The position numbers and the translations under genes are program-made. From Caulobacter sp048541825 (GTDB taxonomy: Bacteria; Pseudomonadota; Alphaproteobacteria; Caulobacterales; Caulobacteraceae), in the NCBI RefSeq assembly GCF_048541825.1, contig NZ_CP183332.1, positions 3,844,001 through 3,908,000 of the forward strand: a stretch of DNA of 64,000 nt, read 5' to 3'. The notes under the pieces were generated by a model. It saw nothing but the letters and a program-made list of their open reading frames with translations. It was not told where the DNA came from and did no database searches. Shown piece after piece: positions 1-9,864 of the stretch. Position 1 is the stretch's first letter. The number at the start of each line of letters is the position of its first letter.

Positions 1-1877
1 CCCAGTTCGCCCTCAAGTCGGCCGGTCCGATCCTGGAGTGGTACAACGACTATTTCGGCGTCAACTATCCGCTGCCCAAGCTCGACCACATCGCCGCGCC
101 GGGTCAGAGCCAGTTCTTCTCGGCCATGGAGAACTGGGGCGCGATCTTCTATTTCGAATATGCCCTGCTGCTGGATCCGACCCTGTCGACCCAGGAGGAC
201 CGCGAAGGCGTCTACACCACCATCGCGCACGAGACCGCCCACCAGTGGTTCGGCAATCTGGTCACCATGGCCTGGTGGGACGACCTGTGGCTGAACGAGG
301 GCTTCGCCACCTGGCTTGAGGGCCGCACGACCGAGAAGTTCTTCCCCGAGTGGAACAGCGCCCTTAACGCCATCGGCGGCCGCGAATACGCCATGGGCCT
401 GGACGCCCTGGCCACGACCCACCCGGTGGTCCAGCCGATGAAGACCGTCGAGGAGGCCAGCGAGGCCTTTGACGGCATCACCTACCAGAAGGGTCAGGCC
501 GTGATCGGCATGCTGGAGGCCTATGCGGGCCCCGAGGCCTGGCGTGACGGGGTGCGCAGCTACATCAAGGCCAACACCTATGGCAGCACCGTCACCGACG
601 ATCTGTGGGGCGCGGTCGAAACCGCGGCCGGCAAGCCGATCAAGGCCATCGCCCGCGACTTTACCCGCCAGCCCGGCGTGCCGCTGATCACCGTCTCGGG
701 CGGCGGCTGTGTCGACGGCGCATCGCAGCTCACCCTGACCCAGGGCGAGTTCACCAAAGACCGTCCGGGCAAGACCGCGCTGCGCTGGAGCGTGCCGGTG
801 GCCGCCCGCGCCGTCTCGGGCGGCGCGCCGGTTCAGACCCTGGTCGAGAGCGGATCGGCCAGCGTCGCCGTCCCGGGCTGCGGCCCGGTGATCGTCAATG
901 CCGGCCAGGCGGGTTACTTCCGCACCCTCTACACGCCGGACCTGTTCAAGGGCCTGGCCGCGAACTTCGCCAGCCTGCCGCCGATCGATCAGCTGGGCCT
1001 GCTCAGCGACGTCTATGCCCTGGGCCTGGCGGGTCTGCAGCCGGCCACCGACGCCCTGGACCTGGCCATCGCCGCGCCGATCGCCGCCGATCCGAAGATC
1101 TGGGGCCGCATCGTCGCCATCTATGGCGGTGTCGACGGCTATTATGACGGCATGCCCACCGAGCAGGCGGCGTTCCGCAAGGTCGCCCTGGCGCGCCTTT
1201 CGCCGCTGATGGACCGCGTCGGCTGGACCGCCAAGCCCGGCGAGAGCGGTCCCGAGGCCACCTTGCGCGGTGAGGTGATCGCCGTACTGGGCCGCCTGGG
1301 TGACCCGGCGGTCGCGGCCGAGGCCAAGCGTCGCTACGCCGCCGACAAGACCGACCCGGCCGCCGTCCCCGGCCCGCTGCGCAAGACCATCCTGGGCATC
1401 GTCGCCGCCCAGGCTGACGCCGCTGGCTGGGATGCCATGCGCGCCCAGGCCAAGGTCGAGACCAACGCCCTGCTGCGCACCGAACTCTACACCCTGCTGG
1501 GCGCGGCGCGGGATCCGGTCCTGGCCAAGCGGGCGCTGGACCTGGCCATGACCGATGAGCCGGGCGCGACCACCTCGCCCAGCCTCATCAGCAGGGTCGC
1601 CGGCGCCCATCCGAACCTGGCCTTCGATTTCGCAGTCGCCAACAAGGCGGCCGTGGAGGCCAAGGTCGATGCCTCGGGTCGCTCCGGCTATCTGGCGTCG
1701 CTGGGCGGCCGCTCGGCGGACCCGGCCATGCTGACCAAGCTGGACGCGCTTACGGCGTCGGACCCCAGCCTGGCGCGTGAGGTCGAAAAGGCCAAGGCTG
1801 CGGTGTCCTACCGCCTGTCCGTGCGCGCGGGCCAGCTGCCGGCCATCACCGCCTGGGTGAAAAAGATCGGCGGCTGA
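1..1877 (+). CDS. M1 family metallopeptidase (aminopeptidase), 5' end outside window
   Basis: This is the C-terminal part of a zinc aminopeptidase that removes N-terminal residues from peptides. The reading frame is open from base 3 and the true start lies upstream of the window. The exopeptidase motif appears as SAMENWG (around 123-140). The zinc site HETAHQWF (around 228-250) is followed at the expected distance by NEGFATWLE (from about 295), which gives the third zinc ligand. The remaining roughly 400 residues are the alpha-helical ERAP1/PepN-type C-terminal region. The family is usually 850-900 residues, so about a quarter to a third is missing. The gene stands alone before the dnaK promoter region. 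Family assignment is secure. Substrate range and export cannot be judged without the N-terminus. Confidence 0.95.
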   Translation, partial: QFALKSAGPILEWYNDYFGVNYPLPKLDHIAAPGQSQFFSAMENWGAIFYFEYALLLDPTLSTQEDREGVYTTIAHETAHQWFGNLVTMAWWDDLWLNEGFATWLEGRTTEKFFPEWNSALNAIGGREYAMGLDALATTHPVVQPMKTVEEASEAFDGITYQKGQAVIGMLEAYAGPEAWRDGVRSYIKANTYGSTVTDDLWGAVETAAGKPIKAIARDFTRQPGVPLITVSGGGCVDGASQLTLTQGEFTKDRPGKTALRWSVPVAARAVSGGAPVQTLVESGSASVAVPGCGPVIVNAGQAGYFRTLYTPDLFKGLAANFASLPPIDQLGLLSDVYALGLAGLQPATDALDLAIAAPIAADPKIWGRIVAIYGGVDGYYDGMPTEQAAFRKVALARLSPLMDRVGWTAKPGESGPEATLRGEVIAVLGRLGDPAVAAEAKRRYAADKTDPAAVPGPLRKTILGIVAAQADAAGWDAMRAQAKVETNALLRTELYTLLGAARDPVLAKRALDLAMTDEPGATTSPSLISRVAGAHPNLAFDFAVANKAAVEAKVDASGRSGYLASLGGRSADPAMLTKLDALTASDPSLAREVEKAKAAVSYRLSVRAGQLPAITAWVKKIGG

Positions 1878-1978
1878 ACGCCGCGCCTTTGCTGAGTTGA
1901 CGATGGCCGCGCCGGCATGGCGCGGCCATTTTCCATGGTCTGGCTTGAAGATTCCCCTTCGCAAGATGAGGGAATGGG

Positions 1979-2006
1979 CTTGCGGGCCAGCCCGTATCCC
2001 CCATAT
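1979..2006 (+). promoter_or_regulatory. Sigma-32 (RpoH) type heat-shock promoter of dnaKJ
   Basis: CTTGCGG at 1979-1985 and CCCCATAT at 1999-2006 are separated by 13 bases. This fits the RpoH consensus CTTG...CCCCATNT almost exactly. The site is about 195 bases before the dnaK start. A TTGACG at 2023-2028 may belong to a second, housekeeping promoter, but no convincing -10 box follows it. The rest of the 325-base gap 1878-2202 holds no gene I can support; its short reading frames have no recognisable content. Confidence 0.75.
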
Positions 2007-2202
2007 CGGCTTCCAAGCGGGGTTGACGGGCTCGTCAACTTCGGGGAACGCACTCTGTCCGCTCGACCTTGGTCGGGACGGGGAGGATTGGATCAACCGT
2101 TAGGAAGTTCGACCAGACGGGGACGGAGCGAGAAAAACCGGGGCGCTTGCGTCTAAGGCCCTTGTCACCGCCGTCCGCCAGCAGGAGCGACAGGTTCGTA
2201 AT

Positions 2203-4098
<1,896 letters not shown>

Positions 4099-4112
4099 TT
4101 CGCCATGCGCGC

Positions 4113-4147
4113 GCCGCGAAACGTTCCTCTGACGATCGTTTCGCGGC
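4113..4147 (+). promoter_or_regulatory. Stem-loop between dnaK and dnaJ
   Basis: gccgcgaaacg (4113-4123) and cgtttcgcggc (4137-4147) form a perfect 11-bp stem with a 13-base loop, 15 bases after the dnaK stop. No run of T follows, so it is not a full intrinsic terminator. It could lower dnaJ expression relative to dnaK or protect the dnaK mRNA end. Confidence 0.6.
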
Positions 4148-4259
4148 CGCGTTCGCTTGATCCGCACGCCTGCGACGCCTTGCGTCGCGCGATGCAGAAC
4201 ACCACCTCTCTCCCTATCACCGCCTCTCCCGTGGGCCTCTTGGGCGCCAGACGCTGACG

Positions 4260-5414
4260 ATGCGCGACTATTACGAAATCCTGGGCGTGACCCGGACCGC
4301 TGACGATGCGGGCCTCAAGGTCGCATTCCGCAAGCTTGCGATGGAACACCATCCCGACCGCAACGGCGGCTGCGAGGAGGCGTCCGGCCGCTTCAAGGAA
4401 ATCAACGAGGCCTATTCGATCCTGTCGGATCCGCAGAAGCGCGCGGCCTACGACCGGTTCGGCCATGCCGGCGTCAATGGCGGCGGCGGCGGTGGTGGCC
4501 AGGGCGGCTTTGGCGGCGACGCCAGCGACATTTTCAGCGACGTGTTCGGCGACGTGTTCGGCGAGATGTTCGGCGGCGGTCGCCGTCCGTCCAACGGTCC
4601 GCAGCGTGGCCAGGACCTGCGCTACGACCTGGAGATCAGCCTGGAGCAGGCCTATGCCGGCGCCGAGGTCGAGATCAAGGTTCCCGCCGCCATCACCTGC
4701 GAGGTCTGCGACGGCTCGGGCGCCAAGGCCGGCACCAGTCCTACGGTCTGCGGCACCTGCGGCGGCCATGGCCGCGTGCGGGCCACGCAAGGCTTCTTTG
4801 CGGTCGAGCGCGGCTGCCCGCGCTGCGGCGGTTCGGGCCGGCTGGTGCTGGACCCCTGCCAGAGCTGCAACGGCCACGGCCAGGTGCGCCGCGAGCGCAT
4901 CCTGTCGGTGCGCATTCCGGCCGGCGTCGATGACGGCGCCCGCATCCGCCTGTCGGGCGAAGGCGACGCCGGAGCCCGCAGCGGCCCGCGCGGCGACCTC
5001 TACATCTTCCTGTCGGTGATCCCGCACGAGCTGTTCGAGCGCGATGGCCTGGACCTGCTGTGCACGGTTCCCGTGCCGATGACCGTTGCCGCCCTCGGCG
5101 GCGAGATCGACGCCCCCTGCCTGATGGGCGGCGAGGAGTGCGACGGGACCTGCAAGATCCCGGTCAAGGTTCCCGAAGGTTCGCAGACCGGCAAGACCGT
5201 CCGCCTCAAGGGCAAGGGCATGCCGTCCCTGCGCAGCCGCCAGCGCGGCGACCTGGTGGTGGAACTGTTCGTCGAGACCCCGACCCACCTGTCGGCCCGT
5301 CAGAAAGAGCTCCTCAAGGAGCTGGCCGGCCTGTGCGACGACAAGCAAAACCCCAAGTCGGCCAATTTCGTCGGCAAGGCCAAGCGGTTCTGGGACGAGG
5401 TTACGGGGAGCTAG
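4260..5414 (+). CDS. dnaJ: Molecular chaperone DnaJ (type I Hsp40)
   Basis: DnaJ delivers substrates to DnaK and stimulates its ATPase. The 384 residues show all type I parts in order. The J domain carries the HPD motif (HHPDRNG, about residues 31-37). A Gly-rich linker covers about 75-105. The zinc-binding region has four repeats (CEVCDGSG, CGTCGGHG, CPRCGGSG, CQSCNGHG) at about 142-215, followed by the C-terminal substrate domains. It is separated from dnaK by 161 bases that contain the hairpin at 4113-4147. It ends head-to-head with the convergent TonB-domain gene, the two stop codons overlapping. Confidence 0.98.
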   Translation: MRDYYEILGVTRTADDAGLKVAFRKLAMEHHPDRNGGCEEASGRFKEINEAYSILSDPQKRAAYDRFGHAGVNGGGGGGGQGGFGGDASDIFSDVFGDVFGEMFGGGRRPSNGPQRGQDLRYDLEISLEQAYAGAEVEIKVPAAITCEVCDGSGAKAGTSPTVCGTCGGHGRVRATQGFFAVERGCPRCGGSGRLVLDPCQSCNGHGQVRRERILSVRIPAGVDDGARIRLSGEGDAGARSGPRGDLYIFLSVIPHELFERDGLDLLCTVPVPMTVAALGGEIDAPCLMGGEECDGTCKIPVKVPEGSQTGKTVRLKGKGMPSLRSRQRGDLVVELFVETPTHLSARQKELLKELAGLCDDKQNPKSANFVGKAKRFWDEVTGS

Positions 5415-5926
5415 GCGGCGCGGCCGCGTTTACCCGCGACCGAGAACACCAGCGCCAGGAGCGCGAAGGCGATCGCCCCCACGCCCGCGATCAACAGCAT
5501 ATCGCCGGAATCCAGCGGCGCGAGAGACGGCTCGGCGCCTTTGGGCAGCGCGGTGGTCGCTGTCTTGAGTCGAGACCAGCTGTTCTGCGGCACCTGGAAG
5601 ACGATCGGGATCGTCACCTCGGGCGTCTTGGCCGCATAGTCGGCGGGCGGCGGCAGCATCCGGAACTTCTGGGACAGGGCGATGGCCGCGACGCCGAAAT
5701 CCTCGCCAGTCGGAGCCTCCGAGATCACCTGGCAGTTTCCCAGGCGGCCGTCAGGACCGACCTGGCACTTGATCACCGCCTTGCCTTCGATCCCGTGGCG
5801 CTCCGCATGGGCCGGATAGGCCCACTCCATGTCGTCGACCGTCGGCTTTTCCAGCCAGTCTGGCCTGTAGGGCGCCATAACAGCGGGCCGCTCTGGAACG
5901 GCGATGATCGCCTTTGACGCTGACAT
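5411..5926 (-). CDS. TonB C-terminal domain protein with a C-terminal membrane anchor
   Basis: About 171 residues if translation starts at the ATG at 5926. A TTG at 5980 would add 18 residues, but no ribosome site precedes it, while a G-rich stretch precedes 5926. The region with YPAHAERHGIEGKAVIKC and the following PDGRLGNCQV resembles the TonB C-terminal fold (energy-transducer family). In TonB the membrane anchor is N-terminal. Here I see no N-terminal hydrophobic segment. Instead, a hydrophobic stretch (LLIAGVGAIAFALLALVF) lies close to the C-terminus and is followed by a basic KRGR tail. That would put the TonB-like domain outside the membrane only if the N-terminus is translocated without a classical signal. 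It is immediately downstream of the RhuM-family gene on the same strand. Role unknown. Confidence 0.75.
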   Translation of the reverse strand: MSASKAIIAVPERPAVMAPYRPDWLEKPTVDDMEWAYPAHAERHGIEGKAVIKCQVGPDGRLGNCQVISEAPTGEDFGVAAIALSQKFRMLPPPADYAAKTPEVTIPIVFQVPQNSWSRLKTATTALPKGAEPSLAPLDSGDMLLIAGVGAIAFALLALVFSVAGKRGRAA

Positions 5927-5985
5927 GACCGGCCCCCACAACCCCATGGCGATCTGGCACGAAGTCAGCGCAAGTGGCAATCAGC

Positions 5986-6984
5986 TTATGGCGTCTCAAG
6001 ACGGGCGGCGGTCAGGCGCAGCATTTCCTCGACATGCTCGATCTCCGCGGCGCGATCATCGGCCAGCCTGCGCTCATTGTCGAAAGCCTCGAACCTTTCG
6101 CGGGCGATCCGCCTGGCGTCATCGGCGCCGACCTTTCCGGCATTGGCCAGGACGTCCCTGTCGTTAAACGTCAGGAACGCGTCGAGCCGTTCGGACCACT
6201 CGGCCATGGTCATCGCCTTGCGACGCCCGGCCTGATCCTCGGCGAAGTCCAGGAACATGGTCACGATGCGGTTGAGCTCGCTGACTTCGTCGGCGTGTAG
6301 ATAATTCTTGGCCGTATCGACGTCGCCTTTGCGGACCTTTCCGCCCTTCCAGCTTTGCAGGCCCATGTTCGGTGCGCCGGGATCGGCGCGGGCGACGATC
6401 AGCTCACCCGCCGTCTTGCCAGTCACCGCGTGCAGCATCTTGTTCTGGACGGTGGCGAAGAAGATCTGGGCGTCATTGGACCGCGCCGTGTAGTCGGTCG
6501 CCGTGGCGTAGACGTCGCGGACCTTCTGATAGAACCGCTTCTCCGACGCCCGGATGTCGCGGATCTTTTCCAGAAGTTCGTCGAAATAGTCGAACGGCCC
6601 GGGATCGCGCAGACGAGCCTCATCGAGCACGAAGCCCTTGACCAGATAGTCGCGCAGGCGGGTTGTGGCCCACTGGCGAAACTGGACGCCCCGGATCGAG
6701 CGGACGCGATAGCCGACGGCCAGGATGGCTTCGAGGCGATAGAGGGTCGTGCGGTAACGTTTGCCGTCAGCGGCAGTTAGTAAGTCCTGCTTACATACTG
6801 CGGTCTCTTCGCACTCACCCGATTGGAAGACCGCCGTAAGGTGCTGGGTGATGTTTGGCCTGGAGGTCGCGAACAGTTCCGCGATCTGCGCCTGTGTCAG
6901 CCAGACGGTCCCGTCCGCCGCCCGAAGCTGCACACGCGCGAGTCCGTCCTCGGTGTTGTAGAGGACGATTTCCCCCTCGCTCAT
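5986..6984 (-). CDS. RhuM family protein (virulence-associated family)
   Basis: About 332 residues from the ATG at 6984; an in-frame codon at 7020 would add 12 residues. The protein opens with SEGEIVLYNTEDG and a helix-turn-helix-like region (VWLTQAQIAELFATSRPNIT), followed by conserved blocks such as YRLEAILAVGYRVRS and FRQWATTRLRDYLVKGF. All are typical of RhuM proteins, first noted in Salmonella SPI-3. Biochemical function is not established for the family. Homologues often sit in genomic islands or beside restriction systems, but none is seen here. It is divergent from mutS, with about 100 bases between starts. It probably shares a transcript with the TonB-domain gene downstream. Confidence 0.88.
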   Translation of the reverse strand: MSEGEIVLYNTEDGLARVQLRAADGTVWLTQAQIAELFATSRPNITQHLTAVFQSGECEETAVCKQDLLTAADGKRYRTTLYRLEAILAVGYRVRSIRGVQFRQWATTRLRDYLVKGFVLDEARLRDPGPFDYFDELLEKIRDIRASEKRFYQKVRDVYATATDYTARSNDAQIFFATVQNKMLHAVTGKTAGELIVARADPGAPNMGLQSWKGGKVRKGDVDTAKNYLHADEVSELNRIVTMFLDFAEDQAGRRKAMTMAEWSERLDAFLTFNDRDVLANAGKVGADDARRIARERFEAFDNERRLADDRAAEIEHVEEMLRLTAARLETP

Positions 6985-7082
6985 GCCGCCCCTCTTGTTG
7001 GCCGAACAAACCTTCAGCACAAAACATGAACATTCTACATGGCGCTTCTGCGAAGCAGCGTCAAACGTTAAGTCATGGCGTC

Positions 7083-9782
7083 ATGAACGCCCCTGCTTCG
7101 TCCACCATCCAGACCTATGACGCCACCGGCGCGACGCCGGTGATGCAGCAGTTTTTCGAGATGAAGGCGCGGCAGCCGGACGCCCTGATCTTCTTCCGGA
7201 TGGGCGATTTCTACGAGCTGTTCTTTGACGACGCGATCGCGGCGGCCGCCGCCCTGGGCATCTCGCAAACCTTTCGCGGCACGCACAACGGCCAGCCGAT
7301 CCCGATGGCCGGGGTGCCGCAGCACGCGGCCGAGGCCTATCTGTCGAAACTGATCCGCCAGGGCTTCAAGGTCGCTGTCTGTGAGCAGATGGAAGACCCG
7401 GCCGAGGCCAGGAAGCGCGGCTCCAAGTCGATCGTGCGGCGCGACATCGTGCGCGTGGTCACCCCGGGCACCCTGACCGAGGAGGGCCTGCTGGATGCGC
7501 GCGGCGCCAATCGCCTGGCCGCCGTGGCCGTGCGGGCGGGACAGGCCGCCGTGGCCAGCGTCGAGCTGTCGACCGGCGAGGTCGAGGTGTTCTCGGTCAG
7601 CAAGGATGGCGTCGCCGCGATCCTGGCGGCCCTGGCCCCGTCCGAGACCCTGGTCGCCGACCGGCTGTTGTCCGACGAGCAGCTGTCCCAGACCCTGAAG
7701 ATCTGTGGCGGCCTGGTGCAGCCGATGCCGTCGGCCCTGTCCGAACCGCAGGCCTCTGAGGCGCGGGTCAAGCGGCTGTATGGCGTCGATACGCTGGATG
7801 GTTTCGGCGGCCTGTCACCGGCCGAGATCGGGGCCTTGGGCCTGATCGCCGCCCATCTGGAAATGACCCAGGCCGGACGCCTGCCGGCCCTGCGCGCCCC
7901 GCGCCGGGCGGCCGACGCCGACGTCATGGCCATCGACCCGGCCACCCGGGGCAGTCTGGAGATCGACCGCACCCAGACCGGTGACCGCAACGGCTCGCTG
8001 CTGGCCGCTATCGACCGCACGATCACCTCGGGTGGCGCGCGGCTGCTGGCCTCGCGGCTGGCGCGGCCGCTGCTGGACGTCGCGGCCATCGACCAGCGCC
8101 TGGACGCGATCCAGTGGTTTGTCGAGCACCGGACCCTGCGCCAGCGCCTGCGCGAGACCCTGAAGGGCTCGGGCGACATGGCCCGCGCCCTGTCGCGCCT
8201 GGCCCTAGGCCGGGGCGGTCCGCGCGACCTGGGCTGCATCCGCGACACCCTGAAGATCGGCGACACCCTGGCCGCGATGGTGGCCGGCTCGGGCGATGCC
8301 CTGTCCTCGCCGCCGTTCGAGCTGGAGCACGCTTTCCGCGCCCTGACGCCCGATCTGCACGAGGGGCTGGGCGGCTTTCTGGCGGCGCTGGAGGCGGGGC
8401 TGGGTCCCGACCTGCCGGCCCTGGCCCGCGACGGCGGTTTCGTAGCGTCCGGGATTCGCGAGGAACTGGATGAGGCCCGCGCCCTGCGCGACAACAGCCG
8501 CAAGGTGATCATCGCCCTTGAGGCCCAGCTGGCGGTCGAAAGCGGCGTGCCGCTGAAGATCCGCCACAACGGCGTGCTGGGCTATTTCGTCGAGGCCACG
8601 GCCGGCAAGGCCGACCCGCTGTTCCAGCCGCCGCTGAACGCCACCTTCATCCACCGCCAGACCCTGGCCAATCAGGTGCGCTTCACCACGGTGGAGCTGG
8701 CCGATCTGGACGCCCGCATCGCCCAGGCCGGCGAGCGGGTGCTGGCCATGGAGATCGCCGCCTTCGAGACCTGGCGCGAGGTGGCCCGCCTGCTGGCCGA
8801 CGCCATCCAGATCGCCGCCGAGGCCCTGGCGCGGCTCGATGTCGCCGCCGCCCTGGCCGAATGGGCGCAGGACAGCGGGGCCACGCGGCCCATCGTCGAC
8901 CGCTCCCTGGCCTTCGACGCCCAGGCCGCCCGCCATCCGGTGGTCGAGGCCGCCGTCAAGCGGGCCGGCGATCCCTATACGCCCAACAATTGCAGTCTGG
9001 ACGCCTCGGGCGAGACCGGGCCGCGACTGTCGATCGTCACCGGCCCCAACATGGCCGGCAAGTCGACCTTCCTGCGCCAGAACGCCCTGCTGGCCATCCT
9101 GGCCCAGTCGGGCTGCTTTGTGCCCGCCGCCAGCTTCCGGCTGGGCGTGGTCGATCGGCTGTTCAGCCGAGTGGGCGCGGGCGATGATCTGGCCCGGGGC
9201 CGCTCGACCTTCATGATGGAGATGGTCGAGACCGCCGCCATCCTGACCCAGGCCACGCCGCGCAGTCTGGTGATCCTCGACGAGATCGGCCGGGGCACGG
9301 CCACCTATGATGGTCTGGCCATCGCCTGGGCCTGCGCCGAGGCCCTGCACGACACCAATCGCTGCCGGGCCCTGTTCGCCACCCACTATCACGAGCTGGC
9401 GACGCTGGAGGAACGGCTGGACTACGTCTCCAACCTGTCGCTGCGGGCCAAGGAGTGGAACGGCGATCTGGTCTTCCTGCACGAGGCCGCCGCCGGTCCG
9501 GCCGATCGCTCCTACGGCGTGCAGGTGGCCAAGCTGGCCGGGGTTCCGGCCCCGGTCGTGGCGCGGGCCCGCGAGGTGCTGGATCGCCTCGAGACCAAGG
9601 ACGAATCACCCGCCCGCCTCGACGACCTTCCGCTGTTCGCCATGAGCCACGCCATGTCGGCGCCCGCCAAGCCGGCGCCCAGTGTCGTGGATGCGGCTTT
9701 GAAGGACCTGGATGTCGACGGAATGTCGCCGCGGGAGGCGCTCGAGGCGCTATATCGCCTTAAGGGTCTCCTCAGGACCTAG
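7083..9782 (+). CDS. mutS: DNA mismatch repair protein MutS
   Basis: MutS recognises mismatches and small loops and uses ATP to recruit MutL. The N-terminal domain has the mismatch-contact motif (MGDFYELFF). The C-terminal ATPase has Walker A (GPNMAGKST), Walker B in DEIGRGTATYDG, and ATHYHELATLE. I start at the ATG at 7083, giving 899 residues, close to other Caulobacter MutS proteins. An ATG at 7026 would add 19 residues, and the frame continues open further upstream with unconvincing sequence. It is followed by glnD after 82 bases holding a palindromic repeat. Confidence 0.97.
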   Translation: MNAPASSTIQTYDATGATPVMQQFFEMKARQPDALIFFRMGDFYELFFDDAIAAAAALGISQTFRGTHNGQPIPMAGVPQHAAEAYLSKLIRQGFKVAVCEQMEDPAEARKRGSKSIVRRDIVRVVTPGTLTEEGLLDARGANRLAAVAVRAGQAAVASVELSTGEVEVFSVSKDGVAAILAALAPSETLVADRLLSDEQLSQTLKICGGLVQPMPSALSEPQASEARVKRLYGVDTLDGFGGLSPAEIGALGLIAAHLEMTQAGRLPALRAPRRAADADVMAIDPATRGSLEIDRTQTGDRNGSLLAAIDRTITSGGARLLASRLARPLLDVAAIDQRLDAIQWFVEHRTLRQRLRETLKGSGDMARALSRLALGRGGPRDLGCIRDTLKIGDTLAAMVAGSGDALSSPPFELEHAFRALTPDLHEGLGGFLAALEAGLGPDLPALARDGGFVASGIREELDEARALRDNSRKVIIALEAQLAVESGVPLKIRHNGVLGYFVEATAGKADPLFQPPLNATFIHRQTLANQVRFTTVELADLDARIAQAGERVLAMEIAAFETWREVARLLADAIQIAAEALARLDVAAALAEWAQDSGATRPIVDRSLAFDAQAARHPVVEAAVKRAGDPYTPNNCSLDASGETGPRLSIVTGPNMAGKSTFLRQNALLAILAQSGCFVPAASFRLGVVDRLFSRVGAGDDLARGRSTFMMEMVETAAILTQATPRSLVILDEIGRGTATYDGLAIAWACAEALHDTNRCRALFATHYHELATLEERLDYVSNLSLRAKEWNGDLVFLHEAAAGPADRSYGVQVAKLAGVPAPVVARAREVLDRLETKDESPARLDDLPLFAMSHAMSAPAKPAPSVVDAALKDLDVDGMSPREALEALYRLKGLLRT

Positions 9783-9796
9783 TGCTTTATTAGTCA

Positions 9797-9843
9797 GAGC
9801 GTGATGGCCGCCAAAACCGGTATCCACTTTTGGCTATCACGCT
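9797..9843. repeat. Imperfect palindromic alphaproteobacterial intergenic repeat
   Basis: Outer arms gagcgtgat (9797-9805) and atcacgctc (9835-9843) are perfect inverted repeats. Inside them ccaaaa and ttttgg pair around an ACCGGTATCCAC core. This arrangement matches a palindromic repeat that is common between genes in Rhizobiales and Caulobacterales. It may form a hairpin in the mutS-glnD spacer and act as a 3' end or attenuating structure. Confidence 0.7.
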
Positions 9844-9864
9844 CCGGAACACCATATCCCCATC

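Noticed and set aside
1897..2156. Two small overlapping frames in the dnaK upstream region
   Set aside because: They cover the promoter and have no recognisable content or ribosome site.
5927..5980. LPLALTSC near the TTG at 5980 as a lipoprotein signal for the TonB-like protein
   Set aside because: A stop codon precedes the TTG, so the signal would have only eight residues and no basic start.
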